From: Batillaria attramentaria
Lineage: Eukaryota > Mollusca > Gastropoda > Batillariidae
Length of the DNA: 64,000 nucleotides
Reading direction: 5' to 3'
NCBI GenBank assembly: GCA_018292915.2
Contig: JACVVK020000037.1
Coordinates: 197,001 to 261,000, forward strand
Shown here in pieces: positions 34,693-45,463 of this stretch. Each line of letters opens with the position of its first letter. Position 1 is the stretch's first letter. A model generated the notes under the pieces. The model had not been told where the DNA came from. It was given only the letters and a program-made list of their open reading frames with translations, and did not search any database. The translations under genes and the position numbers were made by a program.

Positions 34693-35078
34693 GAACATGG
34701 GCACACGATACTGAATTCTTCAGAACATGGGCACACGATACTGAATTCGTCAGAACATGGGCACACGATACTGAATTCGTTAGAACATGGGCACACGATA
34801 CTGAATTCTTCAGAACATGGGCACACGATACTGAATTCTTCAGAACACGGGCACACGATACTGAATTCTTCAGAACACAGGTACACGATACTGAATTCTT
34901 CAGAACATGGGCACACGATACTGAATTCTTATAACATGAGCACACGATACTGAATTCTTCAGAACATGAGCACACGATACTGAATTCTACAGAACATGGG
35001 CACACGATACTGAATTCTTCAGAACATGGGCACACGATACTGAATTCTTCAGAACATGGGCACACGACTGATACTGAA
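34693..35078 (+). repeat. 30-bp tandem array, 13 copies
   Basis: Units start every 30 bp (34693, 34723 ... 34903, then 34932 ... 35052, with one 1-bp deletion). The consensus is gaacatgggcacacgatact then gaattcttca. Twelve units hold an EcoRI site. As 30 is a multiple of 3, both strands read as repetitive ORFs (92 and 157 codons), which I regard as by-products. The unit resembles the aacatggg...cgcgatacgaaatgt part of family D. Confidence 0.97.
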
Positions 35079-35502
35079 CACAATATCAATCTCTCTCTCT
35101 CTCTCTCTGTTTCTGCCTCTCATACATTTTATTTGTCTTCGGTGTTCCATTATAACTCCTTTTTGTCAGTCCTTCAAAAATTTGTGAGACGTTTTGTATT
35201 GCGTATCCATCTTAATGTATATGTTCAACAAAATAAAATTTAACGAACAAACAAACACACCGAACCACATCAGCAGGGTTAAACCCTCTTGCACGTACCA
35301 TACGAGCGCCCCAAAAATATCCTGTTCATCTTTGCATTTCCACCCTCATACACTGAGGACATCGCACCTGATAATGGGTATATACCGCCATTGTGTTGCA
35401 GCCAAGCGTGACAAAGGCAATTTCCAGTGTTCGGGTGTTGCTTTTATGACAGAGGCATCTTGCAAGGTTGAGTGACGATAATGTAGAACTTGTCCCTTTG
35501 AA

Positions 35503-35594
35503 TTAACTCTTTGGCGACGAAGCACAATTTCTAACACGCGATTTCCTATAGGAAATCGCGTGTTAGAAATTGTGCTTCGTCGTCAAAGAGTTAA
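35503..35594. mobile_element. 92-bp palindromic MITE with TTAA ends (piggyBac-like)
   Basis: Two 44-bp arms (35503-35546 and 35551-35594) are inverted copies with one mismatch, around a TATA centre. The ends read ttaactcttt. TTAA is the target site duplicated by piggyBac-type transposases, so this may be a minimal non-autonomous member. There is no coding capacity. Confidence 0.85.
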
Positions 35595-35703
35595 AAGCTT
35601 GTCGGCAACCTCGGACCGCTGAGCAGGAAAGCTCGGCACAAATGGTCGTAACATTCCTGTGGTTGATGTGCTTTACAATGCCCTCGTCACTACGTACCCC
35701 AAC

Positions 35704-35796
35704 ACAGAGAGAGAGATAGAGAGGGAGGGGGAGAGAGAGAGAGAGAGAGGGGGGGGGGAGAGGGAGAGGGGGGGGGAGAGAGAGAGAGAGAGAGAG

Positions 35797-35836
<40 letters not shown>

Positions 35837-35860
35837 GATGATGATGACGATGACGATGAC
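35704..35860. repeat. (GA)n/G-rich and (GAT)n tract
   Basis: GA repeats with G-runs pass into gatgatgat and gatgacgat near 35831-35860. A further (GA)n lies at 35948-35970. Confidence 0.95.
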
Positions 35861-35970
35861 ACGTTTATTTCAGGATAAAGTTGTTAGGCAACGAGGCCTA
35901 TCTTACAAACTGTCCTGCTGCATCACTGCTTGGTAAACTACATTCTTAGAGAGAGAGAGAGAGAGAGAGA

Positions 35971-36738
35971 GGAGGTCGGTCACTCAAAATGCGCATGAAC
36001 TTATTTCTGTTTTATTCCTACAGGCGTTTAGGTTTCCGTTGTGAAGGATTTCTAAGAGCAGCGCCATTGAAATCACCTGACAACACCATGCGGCGTAAAA
36101 TGTATTGTGACACTGAGTTTCACATAATTATATCCTCCACTCATAAATTCCATGTGCGATAATTTTTACAAAGTGAACTAAAGTACAGTTTGTAGCGAGC
36201 AGCAAGGGAATACCCTTGTGCAGCATACAGCTGTTGAAATCTTACATACTCTGCCATATTCTGAATAATGTATCATATTTATACGTAACCTACTGCTGTG
36301 CCATTCGCAGGGGAATGTCGCTTTACCCCAAGAAGGACAAAAAAAAAAAGAAAAAAGGCTGAATCACCATCCACGATCAGGTGACAATGTTGCCCCGCGC
36401 AGTCGCACCTGGTACCCGACAATCTTATAACAGCGGAGAAGAATGACACCCGATTTGAAATCCAGGTATAACAATGATGGGTGGGGCCCCTTCCAGTGGC
36501 GGTGTTAGACAATGCCTGTGTTGCAGTGTAGGTGCGAGCAGTTTGTAACTCTAGCAATTCTACCCCGGGTGAGGTAAGCCAGTATCGGGTAGCTGGATCA
36601 GCGGTCCTCGTTTGGAGCTGGATCGAGTGTCAGATAGCTATTATAGCCGTGTAACCAGTCCTTACTTAAAAAAAAAATCCTCTCGTCCCTCCCTTTATAG
36701 CCTCATGTTTTGTTGCCGACTACATAAAACAGGACATA
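35971..36738. other. Spacer, nothing recognised
   Basis: A 92-codon minus-strand ORF at 36279-36557 has no family resemblance. Confidence 0.5.
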
Positions 36739-36739
36739 G

Positions 36740-36965
36740 TATGGGTCGGTCAGGGTGTGGTAGTCGTTACGACTTCTGCTCCGTAGCTGGGGTTCGAGTC
36801 CTGTTTGGGGCATCGGAATTTTCACCTCTAGTATGTGGCATTGCTCATTTGAGCCGATCGTCGAGGTTCTGTCCGGGTACTCCGGCTTCCTCCCCCTCTG
36901 ACGTTTAACCTGCAACCAACCAATGAAATCCTCTTCCTCTGTTTTAAAAATGTTCAGCCTACAAA
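36740..36965 (+). mobile_element. SINE family B-related, partial/diverged
   Basis: A tRNA-like head with gggttcgagtcct (box B) is followed by gagccgatcgtcgaggttct and gggtactccggcttcctccc, then only short matches (atgttcagcc). The family-B 3' half is missing. Confidence 0.75.
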
Positions 36966-37114
36966 AATGTCAACATTATTCTGAAACTTGAGTGGCTAGG
37001 CTATGCAACAACGGCCATTTCAACGGGGCTACTAGGGGCTTTTGGAAAGGTGCATTGACTGCGTCGTGAAGAATCTCGAGGTAGCCGCGTTATTTGACGA
37101 TACTTCACGGAGCT

Positions 37115-37287
37115 GAACAAACAAACAAACAAACAAACAAACAAACAAACAAACAAACAAACAAACAAACAAACAAACAAACAAACAAACAATCAGACAA
37201 ACAAAAACAAACAACAAACAAACAACAGAGACAAACAAACAAACAAAGAACAAACAAACAAACAACAACAGAAACAAACAAACTACA
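37115..37287. repeat. (CAAA)n tetranucleotide array
   Basis: About 19 pure units (37115-37192) are followed by degenerate CAAA/CAACA sequence. Confidence 0.97.
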
Positions 37288-37362
37288 ACAGACACACAAG
37301 AAGAGAGCATCATTAAACCTAACATTAAACAATAAACATACGAACAAACAAACCACACCAGC

Positions 37363-37448
<86 letters not shown>
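37363..37448. repeat. (AC)43 microsatellite
   Basis: This is an uninterrupted dinucleotide run. Confidence 0.98.
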
Positions 37449-37454
<6 letters not shown>

Positions 37455-38825
37455 GCCGACAGGAGCCAAACTCAGCCAAAACTCAGTTTTCACGGCTCTT
37501 TCTCGAAGCGTCTATGGAAAGATTAATGTATACGGTACAGAAAAGACGTGCGTGTGATCCATGCATGTTGTTGAAAATGTAGACCAGCATCTGTTCATTT
37601 TATTCCACCCAGGTGCTTCTCACGAGCAGAACGAGTCATCTATACCAGAACACCACGTGTCTTCCATTTATTACATTTTTTTTGTCTCCAGGCACATGGG
37701 GATGGTAGATTGAAATCTGTCTGTCTTTTTATGCAGATTGCGCAGTTTTTGTGCGGAGTGCAAGCGAATGAAACTGTGCGAGCATGCTCAGTTAATAGCC
37801 GCACACCTGGGACGTCACAAGGTGTGCTCTGTCAGACACGCATGTTCACATCTTCCGATACAAGTTCTGATACTTTTTTTGAGGCAATGACTGATTAAAA
37901 GACCGCTTTTATGACATTTTTTTCAAAACTCCCTAATCACTGGAAAGCGCTCTAAATTCGCCATGCTTTGCCTTGCTATTGACTTCAAAGGCTAAACTGT
38001 AATCAAAAGCTTATTTTCCATGCCTACTTCTGACGCTCGAGCAACATAGTCGTCTATTGAAATCTCATACACGGTTACCGGTCCTTACCCTGGACCGGAA
38101 CTGCGTCATCGGAGACTCACACTCGTAATCTAGTCCCGCACAAACTGCTCTGTGTCGATAGCAATGAAGCAGCAAAGAAACCGATTTCCTTCTTTTCTGT
38201 GCACGGCATTTACTTACATTAACCCCCCAGCTCAGATGATCACAACCGAGATGAAAGCGACATAAACCTATCGTGAGAGAGAAGCCTAGAAACTAAAGGC
38301 AGGAGGGAGAGGAAACATAAAGTGTAGGTGATGCGTATTGGACTGATACCCATCACAACTTGTCCTTCGCCGACCCCGGCCTCCTGAACCATCTCCCCAT
38401 CTCTGATCACGCGGACCACCCGCAGTAAGACGCCGCTATACACACCTACATGCCCCAGCTGGGGCCATGCTGGCCAATTGTGGGGGTCCAACTCTCGCTA
38501 CAATTCTTTGAAACGATCCAACTGTCAAGTCTATATACCTGCCGCCCGCAAAAACAGTTGTCTGCAGTGCGGCAAGAAACAGAATACAGGGAAAGTGTCT
38601 GAGCCAATGGTTGGAGTTCGCTTGGTCTGGCGTAGTCTTTGCCACTTAAACTACTAAACGCTCGGTTGCCATTTGAGAACAAAGATACACTGAACACATA
38701 AACAGATCGAACAACCATGGGAAATTGTAGAGGCCGAAGCGTGGTCACAGGCAGACCTCCCCCCCCCCCCGGCCCCTCTCCTGCCCGACCACCGTTCTTC
38801 AGTCAATCCCCACCGCCCATCCCCG
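37449..38825. other. Spacer, nothing recognised
   Basis: ORFs of 60-100 codons at 37710-37898 (+) and 38240-38748 (minus) lack family resemblance. Confidence 0.5.
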
Positions 38826-39155
38826 GGTAAACTTAAACGGGTTGATCCCTTCTTCGCTAAACCAGCTTATATTTTTTTTTGAACAGTTTCGCTCGTTAGT
38901 GAGCCTGTACACTTGAAATACTCTCGCGGTGATGATTAGTACAACTCTTAATGCGGTACAATGTTGTGTACACTTTGCGCGAGCGATCGGACGAACATTC
39001 AAATTCTACGACTGTTGTTACACTACTGGGGCGCTCAGTGAGGTCGCCTCGTCACCGAGTACGCTTCTGTTGGCTCAGTGCCGGCATTTCAGACGCTGTC
39101 ACTGTCCAGGTGTCTAAGTGGCGTGGTGACAGATGCTGAGAACGATCTGTGAGCA
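38826..39155 (+). repeat. 330-bp duplicated segment, copy 1
   Basis: It is a diverged direct copy of 42979-43314. Shared blocks include gatgattagtac, tacactttgcgcga, ctacgactgttgttacac, gagtacgcttctgttggctc and gagaacgatctgtgagca. It is probably an unclassified interspersed element or local duplication. Confidence 0.9.
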
Positions 39156-40097
39156 CTGATGAAAACTGATACCGCGGGGTAGCATTAGCCACTTGAATAT
39201 AGCCAGTGTAGGTTTTCATTTTCTGGGCTTTGCTGCGACGTGGATCAGCGACATTAGTTACACAGAAATGACGTGAAAATACCAACCCAAAATACACTTG
39301 GTGATTAATAAGTAGAGGTTGAAAACTAGTCATTAGGTAACACCGAGAGAGTTTTGCAGTCTGCGCCGGCCGACAGCCCTCACTGAGTGTTCTCCCTTGA
39401 ATCCTCTCCCTTGGTAGACGAACAAACGGACAATTCACTGCAGTTTGTCCCTTTGGCGACATTACAAAGCACGCAACAGCGGTCACCATCGTCTGGAGGG
39501 GTTCGACTCGAACTCCAGACCATGCCTACATCAGGCGCGTAGACCACTTACACGAACCGGACAGCGCGGGCAAGAAGAGGACAGGTTGACTGTAACTGTT
39601 CTGTGTTTGGGTAGCGACGTGAGAACAGCGGGAAAAAAGCGGCCTGCCAAACATTTTGCTTACATCACGAGCTCAGGTTTTGATTTGACCATCTTTCAGC
39701 GATAAAACATCTGCTTGTTACGGCCTTTCTGCGATCTGCATTTGGTGCCATCTGCTTTTGCCACAAAACAGTTGTTCGCTGAGAGAGAGAGAGAGAGAGT
39801 TTTCATTGCTGAAGCAGGCTGGTATTTCAGATCCCGTGTGGAAGGTCTGCAACAGCCTTGCCAATAAGTGGGTCTTATAGAAAACAAGCGCTTTGCTTTG
39901 AGATCTCGCAAGGAACAAGAAGAGCTCACTCTAAGCTTTGTGGTATTTCAACAGTCAACTTGAATCAGAGAAAATCTTTGCAGGGAGTTGAATGGGGATT
40001 GAGGGTAGAGAGAGAGGGGTGGGGTGGGGGGTGGGGGTGGCAAAATTAAAAGAGAGAAGCAATGGCAAGAAACAGTTTAAAGTACCCCCCTTCCTTC

Positions 40098-40100
<3 letters not shown>
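39156..40100. other. Spacer, nothing firmly recognised
   Basis: At 39495-39570 (minus) there are tRNA-like words (gtgtaagtggtctacgcg and ggagttcgagtcg) that may be the head of a decayed SINE. A (GA)n run lies at 39780-39799. Confidence 0.4.
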
Positions 40101-40160
<60 letters not shown>

Positions 40161-40207
40161 ACACACACACACACACTGACACACACAAATAAACACACAC
40201 ACACACA
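40101..40207. repeat. (AC)n with (ACTG/ACAA) interruptions
   Basis: An AC microsatellite with repeated short interruptions. Confidence 0.95.
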
Positions 40208-42192
40208 GGCGCACACAAACACACCCGCCCCGAGAGAGGGAGGTCACACTAATCTTCGCTTTACTGTTTCACTTTCTCTCATTGCACCCAGCGTTTTCCG
40301 TTGGTACACGTTTCTGGTATAGATCTTTAGTTTTTCCCCTCTCCCGAGTCATGTCCACAGGTAACATTATCGGCCGCTGATATGAGAAGAGTAGAACTGA
40401 AGTTGTTTAGTGGCTCATTGTGATGTCACCAGCTCTCTTTCTCTGTTCGTGTTATCATCTCAAGTGTGCTTCACTATTCGAGGGGAGTCCGCTTCACATT
40501 CTGCGGACAGTACTGCACCTGGGACCGCATCGCATGGCTATCGTCCTCACGGGGGTGAAACAATAATGGACGGGCGTTTTTCCAGTGCCATGCTGCTCCA
40601 ACTCATTGCTCTGTCAATCAGCGGGTTACCATGCCATAGCACCGCGTTTTTTTCCAAACTCATAACGCCATACTGCATCGGAAAAACGCCACGGCTCTGG
40701 ATGTTCAGTTATCAGTTAGAACGATTAAAAGGGGCTGTTTACCAACCAACCGACCGGTACGAATACATTACTACAATCTAAAGATGCTCATGTTTTAAAA
40801 TAACGGCTTGAACTGAGAGCAGTCGGCATAGCAACGGAAAAAGGTCGTCCATTTTGATTACCCCCCCCCCCCCCCGTGGCCCTTTGTAACGGATGTTTGC
40901 GACATCATTCATGCTTACGTGGATGTGTGGAGTTTGTGTGTACATTACCAGTGCTTGTGCGTAGCACGGTTTGCAGGTCATAATCTCCATGTCATACTTT
41001 GCATTCAGTTGTGACGTCGTCTGCCTCATTACTAGGCATCCACAAATTACAATGATTAGTAAAAGATAGCCGGTATTCCAAAAATAACTGACGCTCCGTT
41101 GACTCAAACAAAATAACAGTAATAATAATATTAGGTTAACAAGTTTAGTTAATTAGGAAACGAATATCGAGCTCGGCACATACATACTGTCTCGAGAATC
41201 ATCGACATTTCTGTTCTCATTAGTCGTGCTTGTTTAGGTTTGCACCGACACCATTGCCAACAGCGTGAAAATTTTAATGCGAATACGCGAATAGTAAAAA
41301 CAGTACAATGAAGCAACATGCTGAAAAGTGACGTAATAGTATACACAACATGTTGGATGGAGGTGGGTGTGTATACATGTATTTCATCGGGCTTGCAGAT
41401 CTTGACAATTTCAAAGCAGGGTGAGACCTTCTTACTCGGGTTCATTTGCACCGAAACATTTTCTCAGTGAGACGACATTGTTGCTAATAAGTTACGCATT
41501 TCAGTTTATCGTGGAGGATACGGACATGCAGTATGACAAGGTCAGTACATGTAACCGAAAATGTTGACTTAAGTGCCGCACAGTTCACAGTGTAGATTAA
41601 ACCTGAAAGATGTTGAGGACGACAAGAACGTCTCCTGTGCATCCTCATGACGCCGCGAGTGTGCCTTATGGCTAATGACGTCTGCTTCTGCTAATGGAGA
41701 GAAAGTCACAGATGAGAGTTTTTCCTTGGAGAGAAACATTAATCGTCATTGTATGCCAAAGTTCACCTTTTGAAAGAAGATGTTTTTCCCCGTACAGGTC
41801 ACGTGGTTATCACGTGCCCAGCTGAGCTAAACCGTTGACACTTGCCTCTTTGCCTGCGTGGCGATGTGAAATACAGGAGAAAGGTCAGTGACTTTGGCCT
41901 CTTTCCCTTCATCACAACGGTATTAATGTCTGTCGCTCCTCACCGTTCCCATACTATGTCTGCTGCTTTTTAGTTTTTAAAACTGCGCTTGGTCAGAGTG
42001 CTAACAGCTTTATTTGCTAATTAGTGTTATGTTTCTATCGCTGCTGCCAATTTATTCCCTGCCTCCCGAACATTAACCTCTGTGCCACTGTGATAACGCG
42101 CGTTTGAAGAGGTGGTTATCTCCCTTGGTTTACTATGGCGAGGAGACTTGGTGGGGTGACGGGAGGAAAGGGGGTTGACTGACGTGGGAGGG

Positions 42193-42194
<2 letters not shown>
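40208..42194. other. Spacer, no recognised gene
   Basis: ORFs at 40410-40781 (+) and 40778-41107 (minus, no ATG start) have no known match. A C15 run lies near 40861-40875. Confidence 0.45.

Positions 42195-42258
<64 letters not shown>
42195..42258. repeat. (GT)n microsatellite
   Basis: About 31 GT units. Confidence 0.98.
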
Positions 42259-42517
42259 AGTACATAGCGTGTTTTCGCTTTTTCATGAAACTGTAGGTTT
42301 CAATTACTGACGTTCACGTGATCAGAAACCTTGTTCATCTCTCTTTCATTATGATCTCGTCCTATTGAATAATTGATAACGCGGAAGTTAGCTGAAGGGC
42401 GCTTCTCAGTTTGTTTCAAGTCAAGGCCGAGACTTTGTATTTTGCAGTTCCACAGTAGACTGTCGGCGGTTTCGTCTACAACCCGTTTCAGTGAAAGACT
42501 ATGCTGCTGACTGAAGC

Positions 42518-42587
42518 TGAGTTACCTTCCTTTATCAAATTGAGTTACCTTCCTTTATGAAACTGAGTTACCGTCCTTCATCAAACT
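42518..42587 (+). repeat. 23-bp tandem repeat, 3 copies
   Basis: tgagttaccttcctttatca plus 3 bases is repeated at 42518, 42541 and 42564. Confidence 0.92.
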
Positions 42588-42667
42588 CAATTAACTCAAT
42601 AATTCCTACCGAGTGTGCGGTTGTGCACCACTGGCCTCATGTTAAAAGTCAAACTGAGTTAATCAAT

Positions 42668-42845
42668 GTCTGCACGGATTTAAATTTGGCTCGGTGGGAG
42701 TGTTGCACTTCGTGTTTTCTGCAATGAGCGCTGTCAAGGAACCGTAAATCTTGCCTGATTTTCAGGGCCAAAAAAGAGTAAAAAAACTGACGTGGGCTAC
42801 TCGTGCGCGGTACGAAATGTGTTAAATGATTGCAACACTCCCTAT
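42668..42845 (+). repeat. Dispersed repeat family D, copy 2
   Basis: ggatttaaatttggctcggt, gggagtgttgcactt and aaccgtaaatcttgcctgat match 34586-34692 and 62512-62690. The 3' part (gcgcggtacgaaatgtgtta) corresponds to the unit amplified at 34.7 kb. Confidence 0.85.
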
Positions 42846-42978
42846 ACTCCTTTGGATCCTGTTATAGTGTATTGGGTAATTAAAACAAAAACAAACACAA
42901 CAACAACAACAACAACAAAAAAAAACCCCACGTGAGCATGAATAAAATAGAGCATGAAATAAACGCAGAAGATGCCGG

Positions 42979-43314
42979 TCAAGTTTAAACAGGCTAATTC
43001 GATCTTTGTTAGGCCAACTTATGTTTTGGAAACATTTCGCTCATGAGTGCGCCTGCACGCTCGAAATACTCTATCTTGATGATTAGTACAGCTCTTAATG
43101 CGATACATTGGTGTTTACACTTTGCGCGAACGGTCGAACATTCTAAGTGATTCTACGACTGTTGTTACACCACTGGAGCGCTAAGTGTGGTCACCGCTTC
43201 ATCGAGTACGCTTCTGTTGGCTCAGTGCCAGCATTACAGACGCTGTCACTGTGCAGGTCTCCAAGTGGTGTGACGATAGATACCACGAAAACAGCTGAGA
43301 ACGATCTGTGAGCA
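42979..43314 (+). repeat. 330-bp duplicated segment, copy 2
   Basis: Direct copy of 38826-39155, with many point differences and small indels. It lies 130 bp downstream of the family-D copy. Confidence 0.9.
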
Positions 43315-44180
43315 TAACAATGGTAGTATTAGCCCCCTTTAAATATTACTTGCCCCTTTAAAACTTACTTGGAACCGAAAATCGGTCAGTGATACATATA
43401 CGCGATAAACCCGAACCTAAACTGATATATGTCATAGTTCAGTCAAGCCGAATTAATTACATGATCGTTTGAAAATCGATAAAGGGTTATGCGGAAGCGA
43501 AACATCATATGTCCTGTATTTCAAAAAGGTTTTCGAGTGTTGTGAAGAACCCTTCCCATTGTTGGATGCTTTGTGTAATCCCTGGGATCAGGTAGGCTTT
43601 AAAATCTACCCTAAATACCATTATCACTGTGGTGTTTCTCACGGCTCACCGTGTCAACAAGAAATTATTCTCATCGTAGAAATCCAGCCTGTTGAAAATC
43701 TCGACTAATTGGGGATTCCACTGTCACCAGCACCTCCACCCCAGCCCGCCCCCTTCTCATTCAGTTTACCCCTACCACTAAGTACCCCCCCCCCCTCCCC
43801 CCAAGTGATCTGAACGCGGCAATATTTTGACCCATCTTCACTGTCCTAGTCTTTACGATGAGCCTGGGTCTCTGTCTTAAGAAGACGAGTCACATTCCGG
43901 CCATAATAGGTTGTGGCTGTCGCCGTGAGCTTTGTCAACAGAGGCGTGTGTGCAGGCAGATTTAGACAAAGTCGCACGCAGCTGATAAGGCGCTCATCTC
44001 TGGCCGGCAAATTCCTTTTGTGAGCAAGACGACTGCTACTGTAGGGGGCTGATAGCCAGCCAGCCCTATTGTTGATGAATGGGCTGAAATGATACACTGT
44101 GCTGCGAGCTCAGCATCCGTTTACAGGGCCGTGTCTGGATCAGAATATTTGTCTGGATGATGGAAACAGACCCAGTAAAC
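43315..44180. other. Spacer with one unexplained ORF
   Basis: A 79-codon ORF at 43469-43708 (+) has ordinary amino-acid composition (five Cys, several aromatics) but is unrecognised. A gatcag|gtaggc donor-like site lies inside it. C-rich tracts follow at 43780-43802. Confidence 0.35.
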
Positions 44181-44872
44181 CACGGGGTGTAAGGTGGTGG
44201 TTTACAGGTGTCCGATGAGACTTGCGATTTACGATGAGAAATCATTTAATTATTGTCGGCGAAATCTGACAAAATAGCATTTTTTCTGCAGAAACATGAA
44301 TAATCCTGTTTTTCTTCAGCAAAAAGTTTTTCTGCAGAAAAAGGACACCTTTTGTCAGGAAAACTGGTTTTCTGTAGAAAAATCGACAGTCCCCTTTTTC
44401 TGCATTAATCCAGTTTTTTCTGCAGAAAAATGGAAAGTTGTTTTTTTCGGCAGACGAATGGCACAATGCTGGTTTTTCTTTGTACAGAAAAATGGAAAAA
44501 CCGACTTTTCTGAAAAGCAAAACAAAACAAAAACAAACAAAAACACTTTTCTGAAAGGCTGCTGTTCTTGTCTTCCTAGCCAGTGTTTTTTGTAGAAAAG
44601 TTCGGGATTTCTGCGGAAAATTAAGTTTTCTGCAGAAAAAAATGCCATTTTGTCATTTCTCTATTTTTGTCGAAATTTCTTCAGAAAACCAACTTAAAAA
44701 AAAACAAAAAAAACAAACTTGTACAAATGTGCTTTTTCTGCAGGAAAAAAACAAACAAACAAATTAATGTCGATTTTTCTGTAGAAAAACTACTTTACTG
44801 TCAAATTTCGCCATTCTCATCGTTAGTCGCTGTCTCATCGGACACCTTCAGACCACCACGTTACACCCCGTG
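44181..44872. mobile_element. 692-bp MITE with long TIRs and palindromic interior
   Basis: The left end (44181-44279) begins cacggggtgtaaggtggtgg and continues gtgtccgatgaga and acgatgagaa. The reverse complement of the right end (44791-44872) begins cacggggtgtaacgtggtgg with the same following blocks. The interior repeats tttttctgcagaaaaa-type palindromes in many variants, giving several PstI sites and strong hairpins. Possible 5-bp flanks are taaac (left) and tagac (right). There is no transposase, so the superfamily is unknown. The ORFs in it (44242-44648) are by-products. Confidence 0.88.
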
Positions 44873-44959
44873 TAGACGCCTGGTGATGGCGTCTTGACGC
44901 GATGTACCTGTCAGGAAGGTAGAATTGGCCGGGGGCCTTGGCGTCTCAATGGCGCAACG

Positions 44960-45072
44960 TGACTCACGTGACGTCACCCGCGGGCATGTTAAAGTTGGAA
45001 CCGGCAACGAGAAGGGGCGGTCAGTGTCGACGTCACTTCCTCTGTTACTTCCGGTGGCCAAAGGGAGGCTGT
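44960..45072 (+). promoter_or_regulatory. CpG-rich promoter candidate: E-box/CRE, GC box, CRE, ETS
   Basis: CACGTG at 44965-44970 overlaps TGACGTCA at 44969-44976. A GC box (ggggcgg) lies at 45014-45020, GACGTCA at 45029-45035 and ACTTCCGG at 45047-45054. This ETS+CRE combination is typical of TATA-less housekeeping promoters. It sits directly upstream of an ATG exon candidate. Part of it belongs to an inverted repeat (45045-45070 with 45190-45215), so a transposable-element origin is an alternative. Confidence 0.42.
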
Positions 45073-45076
45073 CTAT

Positions 45077-45132
45077 ATGGCTAAAAAGTTGAAAACTGCT
45101 CTCTGTTTTAGTGTTGCGGTCATTGTATCATT
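45077..45132 (+). CDS. Candidate first coding exon: basic-hydrophobic N-terminus, unidentified
   Basis: The ATG 23 bp after an ETS site opens a frame of 18 codons plus 2 nt, MAKKLKTALCFSVAVIVS, ending at a consensus donor (TT|gtaagt). A basic start followed by a hydrophobic segment is typical of short inner-membrane or ER proteins (the small mitochondrial assembly factor PET117 begins similarly, but the likeness is too short to name it). I found no second exon downstream. The exon lies between the arms of a 26-bp inverted repeat, so it could equally be the inside of a small MITE. Confidence 0.25.
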
Positions 45133-45215
45133 GTAAGTGTTGGTCTAGATGATTTGCCGCTATAAAATACTTGTCTCTACCGTAGGGGAAGCCTCACTTT
45201 GACCACCGGAAGTAC

Positions 45216-45302
45216 ACAAAAAGTGATATGATTATATATGTAGCCATCTGCCCATTTAGTGTAGCATGACTGTAGGTGAGACTGATCAAGCGGGTGGCCA
45301 TG
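45216..45302. other. Short spacer
   Basis: Nothing is recognised before the next SINE copy. Confidence 0.5.
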
Positions 45303-45463
45303 GATGGGTGTTTGAGGGTTTAACGTCCTTTTCCGCCAAAGAATAAAAGACGGGGCGACGAGAAAAAGGCCAACACAAATATGTGGACCCATCCGGGATA
45401 TGAACTCACGACTCGAGCATTGAAAGACCGACGCTTTTTCACTCGACTATCCGGTCGGCTCCC
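45303..45463 (-). mobile_element. SINE family A copy
   Basis: In minus orientation, the body (taacgtccttttccgcc) and head (gtgagttcatatcccgg box B) are diverged but complete. Confidence 0.88.

Noticed and set aside
34693..35078. CRISPR-like array
   Set aside because: It is a contiguous 30-bp minisatellite without spacers.
34616..35089. 157-codon repetitive ORF (minus) and 92-codon ORF (plus)
   Set aside because: Both follow automatically from a 30-bp tandem repeat, which keeps any frame open. No start or splice signals support them.
35503..35594. microRNA precursor hairpin
   Set aside because: The arms are almost perfectly complementary along their full length with a 4-nt loop and TTAA ends, which fits a palindromic MITE better than a pre-miRNA.
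37094..37582. 162-codon ORF on the + strand and its minus-strand counterparts
   Set aside because: The translation is NKQTNKQT and THTHTH from (CAAA)n and (AC)n microsatellites.
39052..39489. 145-codon minus-strand ORF
   Set aside because: It overlaps the duplicated 330-bp segment, whose second copy does not keep the frame, and has no known match.
40778..41107. Minus-strand ORF with a membrane-anchor-like N-terminus (SYFWNTGYLLLIIVICGCLV)
   Set aside because: The frame has no ATG before the hydrophobic segment (it starts at TTG), and no acceptor of quality precedes it.
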